Source: Chromera velia (Eukaryota > Sar > Chromeraceae). Taken from it: DNA of 25,190 nucleotides. The stretch lies in contig JAHBMJ010001872.1 of the NCBI GenBank assembly GCA_018398765.1, positions 1 through 25,190 on the forward strand, read 5' to 3'. Both the position numbers and the translations under genes were made by a program. Shown piece after piece: positions 11,781 to 25,190 of this stretch; positions within the stretch are counted from its first letter, which is position 1; each line of letters starts with the position of its first letter. The notes under the pieces were generated by a model. The model saw only the letters and a program-made list of their open reading frames with translations. It ran no database searches and had not been told where the DNA came from.

Positions 11781-12061
11781 ACTTGAGTCACTGGACGTCA
11801 TTTTTCCTTCCTTTGTCTTCTTTTGACCAAGTAAGTATCGGGTAATGCAGCCAGCCATAAATATATGTGGCAGACAAAACACGGCCACAGTGACTCTTGT
11901 ATGCGCTCTGGGCACTTCCCAAGCAACACATACACACTCGGTTTCTTTCATATGAAGCGACCGCAGACAGAACATAAGGAGCTCAACTACACATACTCAG
12001 GAGACTCAAGGCTTTGAAAGCTCTGTGAAAGACTGCACGCTAACTGAGCATAACAGTCGTC

Positions 12062-12505
12062 TCAGAGGTTAGTAACAAAACACCATCCAGTCAGATAGAA
12101 AACAGAAAGCAGCACAAAGCACACACTCCTAAAAATCACTCGAAGTGCACCTTTTGACTGCAAAAATCTCAGTGAAACTCTCTTCTTTCTTTTCAAACAA
12201 ACCAACACAAATCGACACAATCCTTCATTCCCGGCGATTGACCAAGCTCTCACGTTCGATATGAATGGTAGTCGACTGAAGGGGACCCACCATTCAATGA
12301 AGTTATATAGTCCGCTGCGGCGGCCCAGCCGCAAGGGCCCCAAACTGCATGACTCCGTATTCAAATACTGCGTTCGTCCCAACACAGATCGCACCACTCT
12401 CAAAATTAGCCCTCGCTTACCCTTCTCTCCTGTCTTTCCTTTTCTTTTTTGCTTTGCAGAGTGTCTGATTTTTCTCTTTGTTTCATTTCTCAGTCTCCCT
12501 TTCAA
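12062..12505 (-). CDS. Open reading frame in LTR-like element interior, unrecognised
   Basis: A 147-codon minus-strand frame has a very basic Lys/Arg-rich N-terminus and a hydrophobic C-terminal stretch. It is in the strand orientation weakly favoured for the surrounding element. No gag, protease or reverse transcriptase motif is visible. A basic start could suit a nucleic-acid-binding remnant, but chance is equally likely. Confidence 0.15.
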   Translation of the reverse strand: MKGRLRNETKRKIRHSAKQKRKGKTGEKGKRGLILRVVRSVLGRTQYLNTESCSLGPLRLGRRSGLYNFIEWWVPFSRLPFISNVRAWSIAGNEGLCRFVLVCLKRKKRVSLRFLQSKGALRVIFRSVCFVLLSVFYLTGWCFVTNL

Positions 12506-13575
12506 TTCTTTTCCCTCTTTCTTTTCTGTACAGTGTTCTCCTATGCCCAGACAAATAGAGGGAAAGATTAGAAAACAGATAAAAAGAACACACTTACTCT
12601 TACCCTATTACCTTGGTTAAGGCTCCCGTCTCTCTCTTTTATCATTCTTTCTTTCCTTTCTCCCCGACTATCTCTATCACCCATTCATATTTCACAAACA
12701 GAGAAAGAAGACAATCAGAGAGATTCAGAGAGACAGAAGGATCAACCCATAAAGTAATAGTACAACACCAACCTCCACCACACACCTCTACATGATGTCT
12801 TCCTTGCGTCTACCTTAGCAATTCTCATCTCTTTATCTACCTACATCTACCTCTTCACTTCATCTTTCCTTCCACCTTTTCAATATTCACAAAAAACAGA
12901 GAGCAGACGTAGAAATACAACCAAAAAGATAGGAATACTAACAAAAAAACAACCAACCACTCGCAACCCATTCCCGGCTCACCTCCCATCTCTTCCCTTA
13001 CTCTAACCTTCCTTCCCTTCAAATCACACATACCCAAACCTAGACACAAACAGCAAAAACAAAAGTAGAAGCGGTTCCTCCAGGTTTCCAGGAATCCACT
13101 AGAGGAATCCACTGATAATGCCAATGAATACAAGCGCAGCCTTTTCAGTAGGTAACAGCATCCGATGCTCCATGACGTCATTAGGGTTGGAAGTCAGACT
13201 GAGTCTCATCGATCTTCCCCCTCACTTCTCCCTATTTCTCCCTGCTTTCGGTTCCAAGTTCTCCTCCATTTCTCCAGCAATGTTCCGTTCATACTGCTCT
13301 CTCGCCATAAGTGGTAGAAAGCAAAAACACCTCTCAAACCTCTTCAGCTCCTCATCTTCCCTCAAGAACACCATAAAATTTAAGATAGAATGAAACAACA
13401 AAATAGAGCTGAAAAGAGTCTAATCTGTTCTAGGCTCTCAATCATCTGGCTGCCACAACACTCTACACAACCTGGTGATTCACGTGGCTAGCCCACCTGT
13501 CTTCATCAATCTACTTCCTTTCATCTCATGGCATACTGTCTGCCCCTGTGCAACCAAGAGTTCTGCTAAACCAAC

Positions 13576-13913
13576 TGTAAGGGGCATATGGGGCTCGTAA
13601 GTAACAGTAGCTTCTGGAGGAGAGTACTCTAACGCTACTAAAAGCCTTGTCAAAGTCTGTATAGTTCTGAGGGAGAAGTCAGTAAGTCTGACGGTCAAAC
13701 TTCAGGCGATAACTCTTGGAATCAGACGCATTCTTATACTTGATCGACTGATTGTATCACTGTGTATGCTCATATACTAGCTCATATATTGATCAGTGAT
13801 TATACGTACGCGCCTGCGAGCTATGCCATTCTCACGCAGGCCTAGCCCGAGCTAAGCGATGCTACTTCTAGTTAAGTACCCCATAAGCCCAGACTTCCTA
13901 GCAACCCCTCACA
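13576..13913 (-). repeat. Right LTR-like repeat
   Basis: 338 bases with the same boundaries as the left copy, including a 12-base insertion near 13780. Its final 170 bases are part of a tandem duplication that continues to about 14330. Confidence 0.65.
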
Positions 13914-14330
13914 GTACGTCTTTTAATAAGATTTTCCTCAAATTGTTTGAGAGACTGATCATGCTCAAACGAGCGATGATGTCACCGCTGTGCGAGTCTT
14001 AGTGTCTGCATCACTGTCTATCACAAACCCATGTTACAAATCTACTGATTGCATCACTGTGCATGCTCATATATCGATCAGTGATTATATGCACGCGCCC
14101 GCGAGCTATACCATTCTCACGCAGGCCCAGCCCGAGCTAAGCGATGCTACTTCTAGTTAAGTGCCCCATAAGCCCAGACTTCTTAGCAACCCCTCACAGT
14201 ACGTCTTTTAACAAGATTTTCCTCAAATTGTTTGAGAGACTGATCATGCTCAAACGAGCGATGATGTCACCGCTGTACAAGTCTTAGTGTCTGCATCACT
14301 GTCTATCGCAAACTCATGTTACAAATCTAA
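13747..14330 (+). repeat. Tandem duplication, period 297 bp, of LTR 3' half plus flank
   Basis: Copy A (13747-14043) and copy B (14044 to about 14330) both start ACTGATTG. Each consists of the end of the LTR-like repeat up to CCTCACA, followed by the same roughly 130 bases starting GTACGTCTTTTA. Copy B lacks the 12-base insertion of copy A. The shared ACTGATTG at the junction suggests unequal exchange or slippage after the older element inserted. Confidence 0.85.
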
Positions 14331-14581
14331 TTGCAAATCACCGCAATATATATGCGGTTTCTAGTTAGCATCTAGTAGCATCGTTACTTAAAGTTTACAT
14401 ATGTTTTAGATTAACGTGTATTGGAATTCAGGAAACAATATCGCATAATGTTAATATGAATTAAATTCTCAGGCTTATAAAGCATTAGTAGATCTAGTCT
14501 AGAGATCTAGTAGCAGATAGGGAAATTGCTGTAAGCTGATATCTTGCCATATATTTATATCGCAGTAGATCATGGGGATTC
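14331..14581. other. AT-rich spacer between the two LTR systems
   Basis: AT-rich DNA with short palindromic AGATCT/CTAGA motifs near 14490-14515. No gene or terminal repeat is recognised. Confidence 0.5.
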
Positions 14582-14586
14582 CGCCG
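14582..14586 (+). repeat. Target site duplication, left copy (CGCCG)
   Basis: CGCCG directly precedes TGTTG of the 5' LTR and is identical to 16266-16270. Confidence 0.9.
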
Positions 14587-14846
14587 TGTTGCGTGCCGCT
14601 GTATTGCGTCTCGCATGGACCTTGCGTTGGTCTCGGCATGTCCGTCCTGGCTGTCCCGTTCGTGCCTGTACGGGCGGGGGCCACGGCATTTATTTCCGTT
14701 TGCGGAGGCGAAATGTATCCATTCATTCCTCTCTGGCCTCATGAAGCGGTCTGTTTCCTCTAGCCTGAACTGACAGTCCATGGACTCGGATCCACCTATA
14801 TATTCTCTGTACGTCTATAGCAACCGCTTACTCCCTGTATACAACA
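14587..14846 (+). repeat. 5' LTR of the young retrotransposon
   Basis: 260 bases, ends TGTTG...CAACA. A TATATA motif at 14797-14802 sits only about 45 bases from the LTR end. If it drives transcription, R plus U5 would be very short. Confidence 0.95.
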
Positions 14847-15460
14847 TGGTAACCAGAGCTTGAAATCGATCCAGGGAAATCAAGTCTGAATCTTTTGGTT
14901 TTGCCTTCACACCTCAGGGAGGCTGTTGGTGTGATTTTTTTTCGGACCTGCTTGAGCCTTTTGTTTGTGTTCCCACCATCGCTAGCCACTGCTAAAATTT
15001 GGTCCTCCAATTCTTGATGTCGCAAGGGGGAGTAGGGCAAGCACTGAGGATGATTTTGCCATTCAGACTTTGGCCTGCCGTCTCCATCTGTTCCTGCAAT
15101 TGCCTCTTGTCTGTCTTTGTCCTTTCCGATGTGGATCGATCTGGATGAGCCTGATGTGGGTTTGTGCCTTTCGACCAACTGGTTCTGGTCGACGTCCACC
15201 ACTGACGACCACTCGGAGGACCTGCCTGGCACTGCCTGGAGATTTTGGCCACAAATATGACTGGCATTCTTGATCACCCTGACAACTTCTCCGTCTCCGA
15301 CCAGACCAACAAGATTTTTCTCTGCGATGATGTGCCTCCTTCCACCAAGCGAATCTTTTTGTGTTTGTCTGTGACAGGCGGGCTTCTTTTTGGTCTTGTC
15401 GCGTATTGTTTGTGTCTGTGCATGCCATTCCTCCTCTGGCAATTCCAGAGAAGTAAGCAA
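14828..15460 (-). CDS. Antisense 210-codon ORF in retrotransposon interior, unrecognised
   Basis: A long minus-strand open frame covers about half the interior and ends inside the 5' LTR. The product is hydrophilic, rich in Lys, Gln, Asp and Ser, and has no recognisable domain. It is antisense to the element as oriented by primer-binding site and polypurine tract. Its length is unusual for chance, but no other evidence supports expression. Confidence 0.2.
   Translation of the reverse strand: MLTSLELPEEEWHAQTQTIRDKTKKKPACHRQTQKDSLGGRRHIIAEKNLVGLVGDGEVVRVIKNASHICGQNLQAVPGRSSEWSSVVDVDQNQLVERHKPTSGSSRSIHIGKDKDRQEAIAGTDGDGRPKSEWQNHPQCLPYSPLRHQELEDQILAVASDGGNTNKRLKQVRKKITPTASLRCEGKTKRFRLDFPGSISSSGYHVVYRE
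14847..14862 (+). other. Primer-binding site
   Basis: TGGTAACCAGAGCTTG begins immediately after the 5' LTR. It resembles the plant initiator-Met type site (TGGTATCAGAGC) with an altered, one-base-longer core. The matching tRNA of this organism is not visible here. Confidence 0.8.
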
Positions 15461-15604
15461 AACGCATCCTTCGTCTCTTTCTTTTGTTGGCTAGAAAGAA
15501 ACGTGAGGTGGTGGCATACCAGTCCTACTTTGATCCTTTGCCTTGTTGCCCTATCTGATCGCAGCAACGTTTGCTCTTTCACTTGGATTGGCGGAGGAGA
15601 GTAA
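15257..15604 (+). CDS. Small ORF with sequons and one transmembrane segment inside the retrotransposon
   Basis: From ATG 15257 the frame encodes a short polar N-terminus with possible N-glycosylation sites (NFS, and NMT just upstream in frame), then a strongly hydrophobic stretch of about 25 residues (LCLSVTGGLLFGLVAYCLCL region), then a basic segment. The unspliced frame stops at 15604. A possible intron from GTAAGC near 15452 to an AG near 15500 would instead give a short charged tail, but an intron in sense orientation should have been lost by retrotransposition. I do not recognise the product. It may be a captured host fragment, an envelope-like remnant or chance. Confidence 0.25.
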   Translation: MTGILDHPDNFSVSDQTNKIFLCDDVPPSTKRIFLCLSVTGGLLFGLVAYCLCLCMPFLLWQFQRSKQNASFVSFFCWLERNVRWWHTSPTLILCLVALSDRSNVCSFTWIGGGE

Positions 15605-15975
15605 AAAGAAAAGAAGAAGCACATGACACTCTGTCTGTCTCTCTGGATTGTCTCCCTTTACACACTCAATGCTCCTCTTTTCTCTGTTGTCCTTGCTCCT
15701 GGACGTACCTCCATACACCTGAACGGGCACAACGTGCAAGCATGTCCTTGTTTTTGCCGTCACTGTATCTCTCTTCTCTCATTTCCTCTCACACTTGCTA
15801 ATGGAAGGCGTTTCCGCTCACCCCGCTGGCTGGTGGTTGAGAAGCAGTGGAGAGGGTAGGGGGAGGATGCAATGGCCGACCGCCTTGATTCTGATGTCGT
15901 GAATGGCCTTGTTGCTTCGTCTGCGTGACCTGAGTGTATCAACATTTGCGTTAGACACAGAGAGGAGGACTAATC

Positions 15976-16001
15976 AGAAGAAAAGGGAAAAGAAAAGGGA
16001 A
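15976..16001 (+). other. Polypurine tract
   Basis: Twenty-six consecutive purines end four bases before the 3' LTR, the expected plus-strand priming site. Confidence 0.85.
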
Positions 16002-16005
16002 TCTA

Positions 16006-16265
16006 TGTTGCGTGCCGCTGTATTGCGTCTCGCATGGACCTTGCGTTGGTCTCGGCATGTCCGTCCTGGCTGTCCCGTTCGTGCCTGTACGGGCGGGGGC
16101 CACGGCATTTATTTCCGTTTGCGGAGGCGAAATGTATCCATTCATTCCTCTCTGGCCTCATGAAGCGGTCTGTTTCCTCTAGCCTGAACTGACAGTCCAT
16201 GGACTCGGATGCACCTATATATTCTCTGTACGTCTATAGCAACCGCTTACTCCCTGTATACAACA
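16006..16265 (+). repeat. 3' LTR of the young retrotransposon
   Basis: 260 bases, 259 identical to the 5' LTR at a constant offset of 1,419. It is followed directly by the target duplication CGCCG. Confidence 0.95.
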
Positions 16266-16270
16266 CGCCG
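16266..16270 (+). repeat. Target site duplication, right copy (CGCCG)
   Basis: CGCCG directly follows CAACA of the 3' LTR. It matches the left flank exactly. Confidence 0.9.
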
Positions 16271-16354
16271 TGACTCATAGAACATAAAATCCTATCTCTA
16301 TAGGCTCCGCATAATAAAAGAAAAAAAAGAGGGAATTTGGCTTAAAATTATTAT

Positions 16355-16459
16355 TATTTTTTTTTTTTAGAACAACACCTGAACAACTGTTGTTTCCGCT
16401 GTTGCATGCACATGGAGGCTGCACAATGCACAAGTGTTGTTTAAAAAAAAAAAAAAATT
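16355..16459. mobile_element. Small MITE-like inverted-repeat element
   Basis: A left arm of poly-T followed by AGAACAACACCTG (ending 16381) is mirrored by CAAGTGTTGTTT plus poly-A (16431-16457). The arms are roughly 25 bases with about two mismatches, separated by about 50 bases. A fold-back element or a transcribed hairpin is possible. The target duplication is unclear because the flanks are low-complexity. Confidence 0.5.
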
Positions 16460-17500
16460 AAGAGATCAAAAATCAATTTTAGGCACTGATTTTTTTTTTA
16501 ATATGGGGAGCCTCAGGTTAGTCCTATCTATAATCCTATCTTAATATAATCTTATCTTATACTTAGTAGAAGGCTGGTACGTCTCAGGCTTACAGGGGGG
16601 CATTAACTTAAAGTTTGTTCCTAGCATCTGGCCTATACGTCTTTCATCTCTTCCTTCTATCCTGGTTACTACTCTCGCTGCTAGCTCTCTCTCTTATGCG
16701 ACCTCATACTTGACGCTTCTCCGTCCGAATACCTTCTTCAGCATTTGCTAAGTACTTCCTATCCCTCAGTCATGACTTACAGGGCTAGACACAATGCTCA
16801 AACGTTTCATAAACTGTTTTAATTGTGCATGAGCGCATTTTAATCTATAGATTTTAATCTTATGCTGCGCAGTACTATAAACTAAACTGTGTATAAGTTG
16901 TATGGAGGTGGAACCACCCTCGGTTTCCATTTGCATTCCCACTTTCGCTAGGTGTAAATGCCCCTAATACCCTAGTGAGGCCTAGGTTGAAGGATTGAAT
17001 CCTAGATTGAATCTATGCAGGAAATACTATACTAGGTTGGCCAGAGCCTAGGCTAGAGCCTAGGGCGCTAGAGGCTATACGTATGATGCGTCTAGGCGCT
17101 TTCCTTGGAACTTAGGCTTGGAAGCTGCACATCGGGCATTCGGCATTGGGGCGGGAGGCCAATCCTTCGGATATAAATCCTAAATCCTACACGGCTCACC
17201 GGTTTTAACCCCATACATCATCATCATATACAGCATTGTACGCTACGTTTCAGTTAGGTTGCATCATAACTTTACATAACTTGCATGTACCATGTAATTG
17301 CATGCATGCAGTATATGCAACAAACATGAACGCTGAGAAACGCATAGAATTTCATTGAGATAATATGAATTAATTCAATCAAACGCTTCACACGATCTAG
17401 CACACGATGTCTGTGTGATCCTCTTTATGGAGCGTCTCAAATGAACCAGTCCGAGCGAAAATCGCGAACAAATTTTTCGAATTTATTACCGGTAGGTTTT
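16460..17500. other. Unclassified AT-rich, CTAG-rich repeat-like DNA
   Basis: No gene was seen. CCTAG/CTAGG motifs are dense between about 16970 and 17100, including short palindromes around TTGAATCCTAGATTGAATC. The motif at 17192-17212 is the inverse of that at 8072-8091. The right edge of the TE-rich block is near 17500, where pyrimidine-rich host-style sequence resumes. Confidence 0.45.
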
Positions 17501-17756
17501 ACTGACGGTGGGTTGTCCATCGACACGCACCCCAAACACACACAATGCATGTAGGACGAGCAGCGCGACTGCATGCATGCAAAAAAGAGGCCGCTCTCCC
17601 AGCACTCACTCCCCTAGCTGCCCCCCAAAAATCAGTGCATGGGGGGCCGGACCTTCATCCAGGCCGGAGAGAGAGAACCAAGGACAGAATTTAAAGAGCC
17701 CAACCTACTTGGAGCCTTTGCCTACCCCCCCTGCTCTACTTTCTCTCGAGTCAACC

Positions 17757-17798
17757 AATCCATCCATCCATCCATCCATCCATCCATCCATCCATCCA
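17757..17798 (+). repeat. (CATC)n microsatellite
   Basis: About ten tandem CATC units. Confidence 0.95.
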
Positions 17799-18809
17799 CT
17801 CAAAAAACAAAAGGATCGAAGAAAAAAACCGGAGACTCCCCGTGCGACCGACCGACCCAGTTCCCTCCCTCCCCTTGCTTGCAAGAAGGCAACCGGGCAC
17901 TCATCACACATTCACAGTCCCCTCCCCCCCCCTTTGCCTGTACGAAACTGCCCCCACCACTCAAGGACAGACAGAGTAGGAGGAGAGGAAGGGTCAACAC
18001 ACACGAGCATGCGGCATGCAGGCCTCTGCCCCCCCCCCGTCCTGCACCCTGCAGGGAGTGAGGGAGGAAGAATTTGAATTGAATGCATGCCCCCCCCCCT
18101 TTCCCTTAAGTGAATTCCTCCTCCCCCTGTTGACCCTGGGATTTTCCCCTTCCCTCCTTCCCTTCCTTCGACCCCTCTCCCCCTGCCTGAAGCAAAACAG
18201 CTGAAGGGCCCTAACCAGCCAGAGTCATTGAATTCTTCCGGGTGCATGGGTGCAGTGGATGTTCGAACTTTGCTCTTCTTTTCTCATTCTCCGTTTGGTC
18301 TCTTTCGTGCTGAAAAGGAGCAAAAACCAGCACACAGAGCGAACGGCGGAACACTCTTTCCTTCTTACGCGGCAGAAGCAAACGATCGATTGACACAAAA
18401 AACGTCTGGATGGCAGCCCACGCCGCATCAATTTGTGCAGTGCCAAATCTAATCTGTCTGCAGGCGCTCTACTTTTTGCTTCCCTTCCCCCGTTTTCCTG
18501 CCCCTCCCCGTCTCCCCATTCCTAGGTCTCTCTCTCTGTACAAGTAAGTACGCAGTCAGATCTAGTGTCTGCGGGCTGCTCATTTGACTTTTCTGGCTGC
18601 TCCCGGGTTAGAAGGAGGGAAGGAAAAGAGAGGAGAAAGCAAGCAAGAAAGAAAGAATTGCGATGTTCAGACGAAAGAAAAAGAGATCGAGAGGAGGCGT
18701 AAGGGGGGCAGAGAGAAATGCGGCTACCCGCCCCTGCACCCTCACCCTCACACCAAGAACTCTCCGTACGGTCTCTTGGCATGTGCCTTCCCCTCCCCCC
18801 CTCACCCTG

Positions 18810-18811
<2 letters not shown>

Positions 18812-18844
<33 letters not shown>
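18812..18844 (+). repeat. (CT)n microsatellite
   Basis: About sixteen CT units downstream of the eRF1 stop. Confidence 0.95.
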
Positions 18845-18845
<1 letters not shown>

Positions 18846-18977
18846 ACTGGGCGGGTCGGATCAAGTGGGATTCACTTGATCTTCAGACAATCACTCAACT
18901 CATCCATCATTCATTCACTCGTGCATACACACATCACATGCTGTCTCTGTCTGATCCACGCATTCATTCCCTTCCAT

Positions 18978-24490
<5,513 letters not shown>

Positions 24491-25190
24491 CTTGTCCCTC
24501 GTTACTCAGTCCTTCCTCACGTTGACAAAAATTCGGTTTTCGCTTCCTACACTGAGGAAGAACACAGACAGCAGAGAGCGCGGACTTTCGCCAGATTGAC
24601 AAGTCGGCCCCTAGCTCTTTTCAGAGATCTGTAGCTAGCTTGACCCTCCTGCAATAAGAACCACAAGAACACACTCAGGCAACCCTACGGCACCAGAAGG
24701 AAAATGGACGACGATAGGACTGTAAAAGGGAGAGGCATGTACGTCTGCCTGTGCACAATCTGTCAACAAAGAACGTCCAAGATGTCGGAGACGTCCAATT
24801 AAACTTCGCTCGGAATGATCGACCGGTTTTCTGTGTGTCAAGGCTCTGCGTGCATGGGCCGGGCCGCCGCGCGGATGCCCCTTCATGAACAGCAACGGCC
24901 ACGGCATGCCACGGCAGCTATACACCCCGGAAAGCGAAGCGGGGGGCACTTACAAAACAAAAATACCCCAGCACGCTAGTCTTTCGCCAAAAACCCGGCC
25001 CCGAAATTAAGGCTGAATTTGCGCCATGCGTGCGTCAGATTGATTGAGGGTTTTTTCATGCATGCCGCGTCCCCATATATGAGAGGCGGATCTAACCTAG
25101 TTTGTCGATTTGTTCTATCCTACGTCAGATGGGTTTCAGCCCCGGGCTTTTTTCCCGCGGGGGGGGGGTTCCGCGCTGCTTTTTTCCCGC
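24491..25190. other. 5' flank of eRF1, no further gene recognised
   Basis: The first bases upstream of the start are presumably 5' UTR and promoter. No TATA box in a convincing position was seen. A minus-strand open frame at 24635-24949 has no recognisable domain and no good splice connection. The right edge (25140-25190) is GC-rich, with CTTTTTTCCCGC occurring twice around a poly-G tract. Confidence 0.5.

Larger units (their letters stand above)
10946..13913 (-). mobile_element. Degraded LTR-like element (LTR pair about 330 bp, about 2.3 kb interior)
   Basis: Direct repeats at 10946-11271 and 13576-13913 both start TGTAAGG and end CCCTCACA, the TG...CA form of LTRs. Similarity stops exactly at these ends. 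They differ at roughly 25-30 positions, mostly transitions, plus a 12-base insertion in the right copy. Five-base flanks are GTATG on the left and GTACG on the right, which could be a decayed target duplication. On the minus strand TGG occurs two bases inside the 13576 end, where a primer-binding site would start, so minus orientation is slightly favoured. No convincing polypurine tract was found. The interior shows no pol domains. It is probably an old non-autonomous element. Confidence 0.6.
14587..16265 (+). mobile_element. Complete non-autonomous LTR retrotransposon (TRIM-like), 1,679 bp
   Basis: Two 260-base direct repeats (14587-14846 and 16006-16265) start TGTTG, end CAACA and differ at one base (14792 C versus 16211 G). 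The element is flanked by an exact 5-bp target duplication CGCCG (14582-14586 and 16266-16270). Directly inside the left LTR is TGGTAACCAGAGC, in the position and form of a tRNA primer-binding site. Before the right LTR is a 26-base all-purine tract (15976-16001). Together these fix the + orientation. The 1,159-bp interior has no reverse transcriptase or integrase, so it must have moved using enzymes from another element. Near-identical LTRs imply recent insertion. Confidence 0.95.
17501..18977. other. 3' flank of eRF1, low-complexity intergenic DNA
   Basis: C-rich homopolymer tracts and microsatellites occur, with CATC at 17757-17798 and CT at 18812-18844. Long open frames here (for example 17508-18077 +) are repeat translations with compositional bias and no domain. 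No poly(A) signal for the minus-strand gene is obvious. Confidence 0.5.

Noticed and set aside
17508..18077. 189-codon plus-strand ORF
   Set aside because: Built on the CATC array (Ser-Ile-His-Pro repeats) and C-rich tracts, with no domain or splice evidence.
24635..24949. Upstream minus-strand exon of eRF1 or a separate gene
   Set aside because: The eRF1 start at 24490 already matches the family N-terminus, and this frame has no recognisable domain or supporting splice sites.

Overview
This window is nuclear DNA of a eukaryote, most likely a photosynthetic protist. It holds two clear protein genes broken by many short GT-AG introns, no operon-like layout, long microsatellites inside introns, and a TE-rich interval between the genes. 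The left gene is a glycosyltransferase of the plant/algal SQD2 family (sulfolipid synthesis), so a plastid is expected. The right gene is the translation termination factor eRF1, complete, with canonical motifs. A chromerid-like alveolate alga is my leading guess. It rests on the plastid-lipid gene, eRF1 character and intron style, and the window alone cannot prove it.

Layout. Positions 1-5393 (+) carry ten exons of an SQD2-like gene whose 5' end lies beyond the left edge. Positions 5394-6600 are microsatellite-rich 3' flank. From about 6600 to 17500 the sequence becomes more AT-rich and lacks recognisable host genes. This block contains a complete, young, non-autonomous LTR retrotransposon (14587-16265, with exact 5-bp target duplication, primer-binding site and polypurine tract), an older degraded LTR-like pair (10946-13913), a 297-bp tandem duplication derived from the older LTR, a small MITE-like hairpin (16355-16459) and unclassified repeat-like DNA. 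Positions 17500-18977 are low-complexity 3' flank of the second gene. Positions 18978-24490 (-) carry the complete twelve-exon eRF1 gene of 432 residues. Positions 24491-25190 are its 5' flank.

The two genes are convergent (tail to tail), and their 13.6-kb shared 3' intergenic space has acted as a landing zone for transposons. They are functionally unrelated: one is plastid membrane lipid synthesis, the other cytosolic translation termination. Reconstructing both genes gave 20 introns fully inside the window with an unusual shared grammar: every donor is GTNNG, C is the commonest base at +3, most acceptors end in TGCAG, and several introns begin or end with tetranucleotide microsatellites abutting the splice site.
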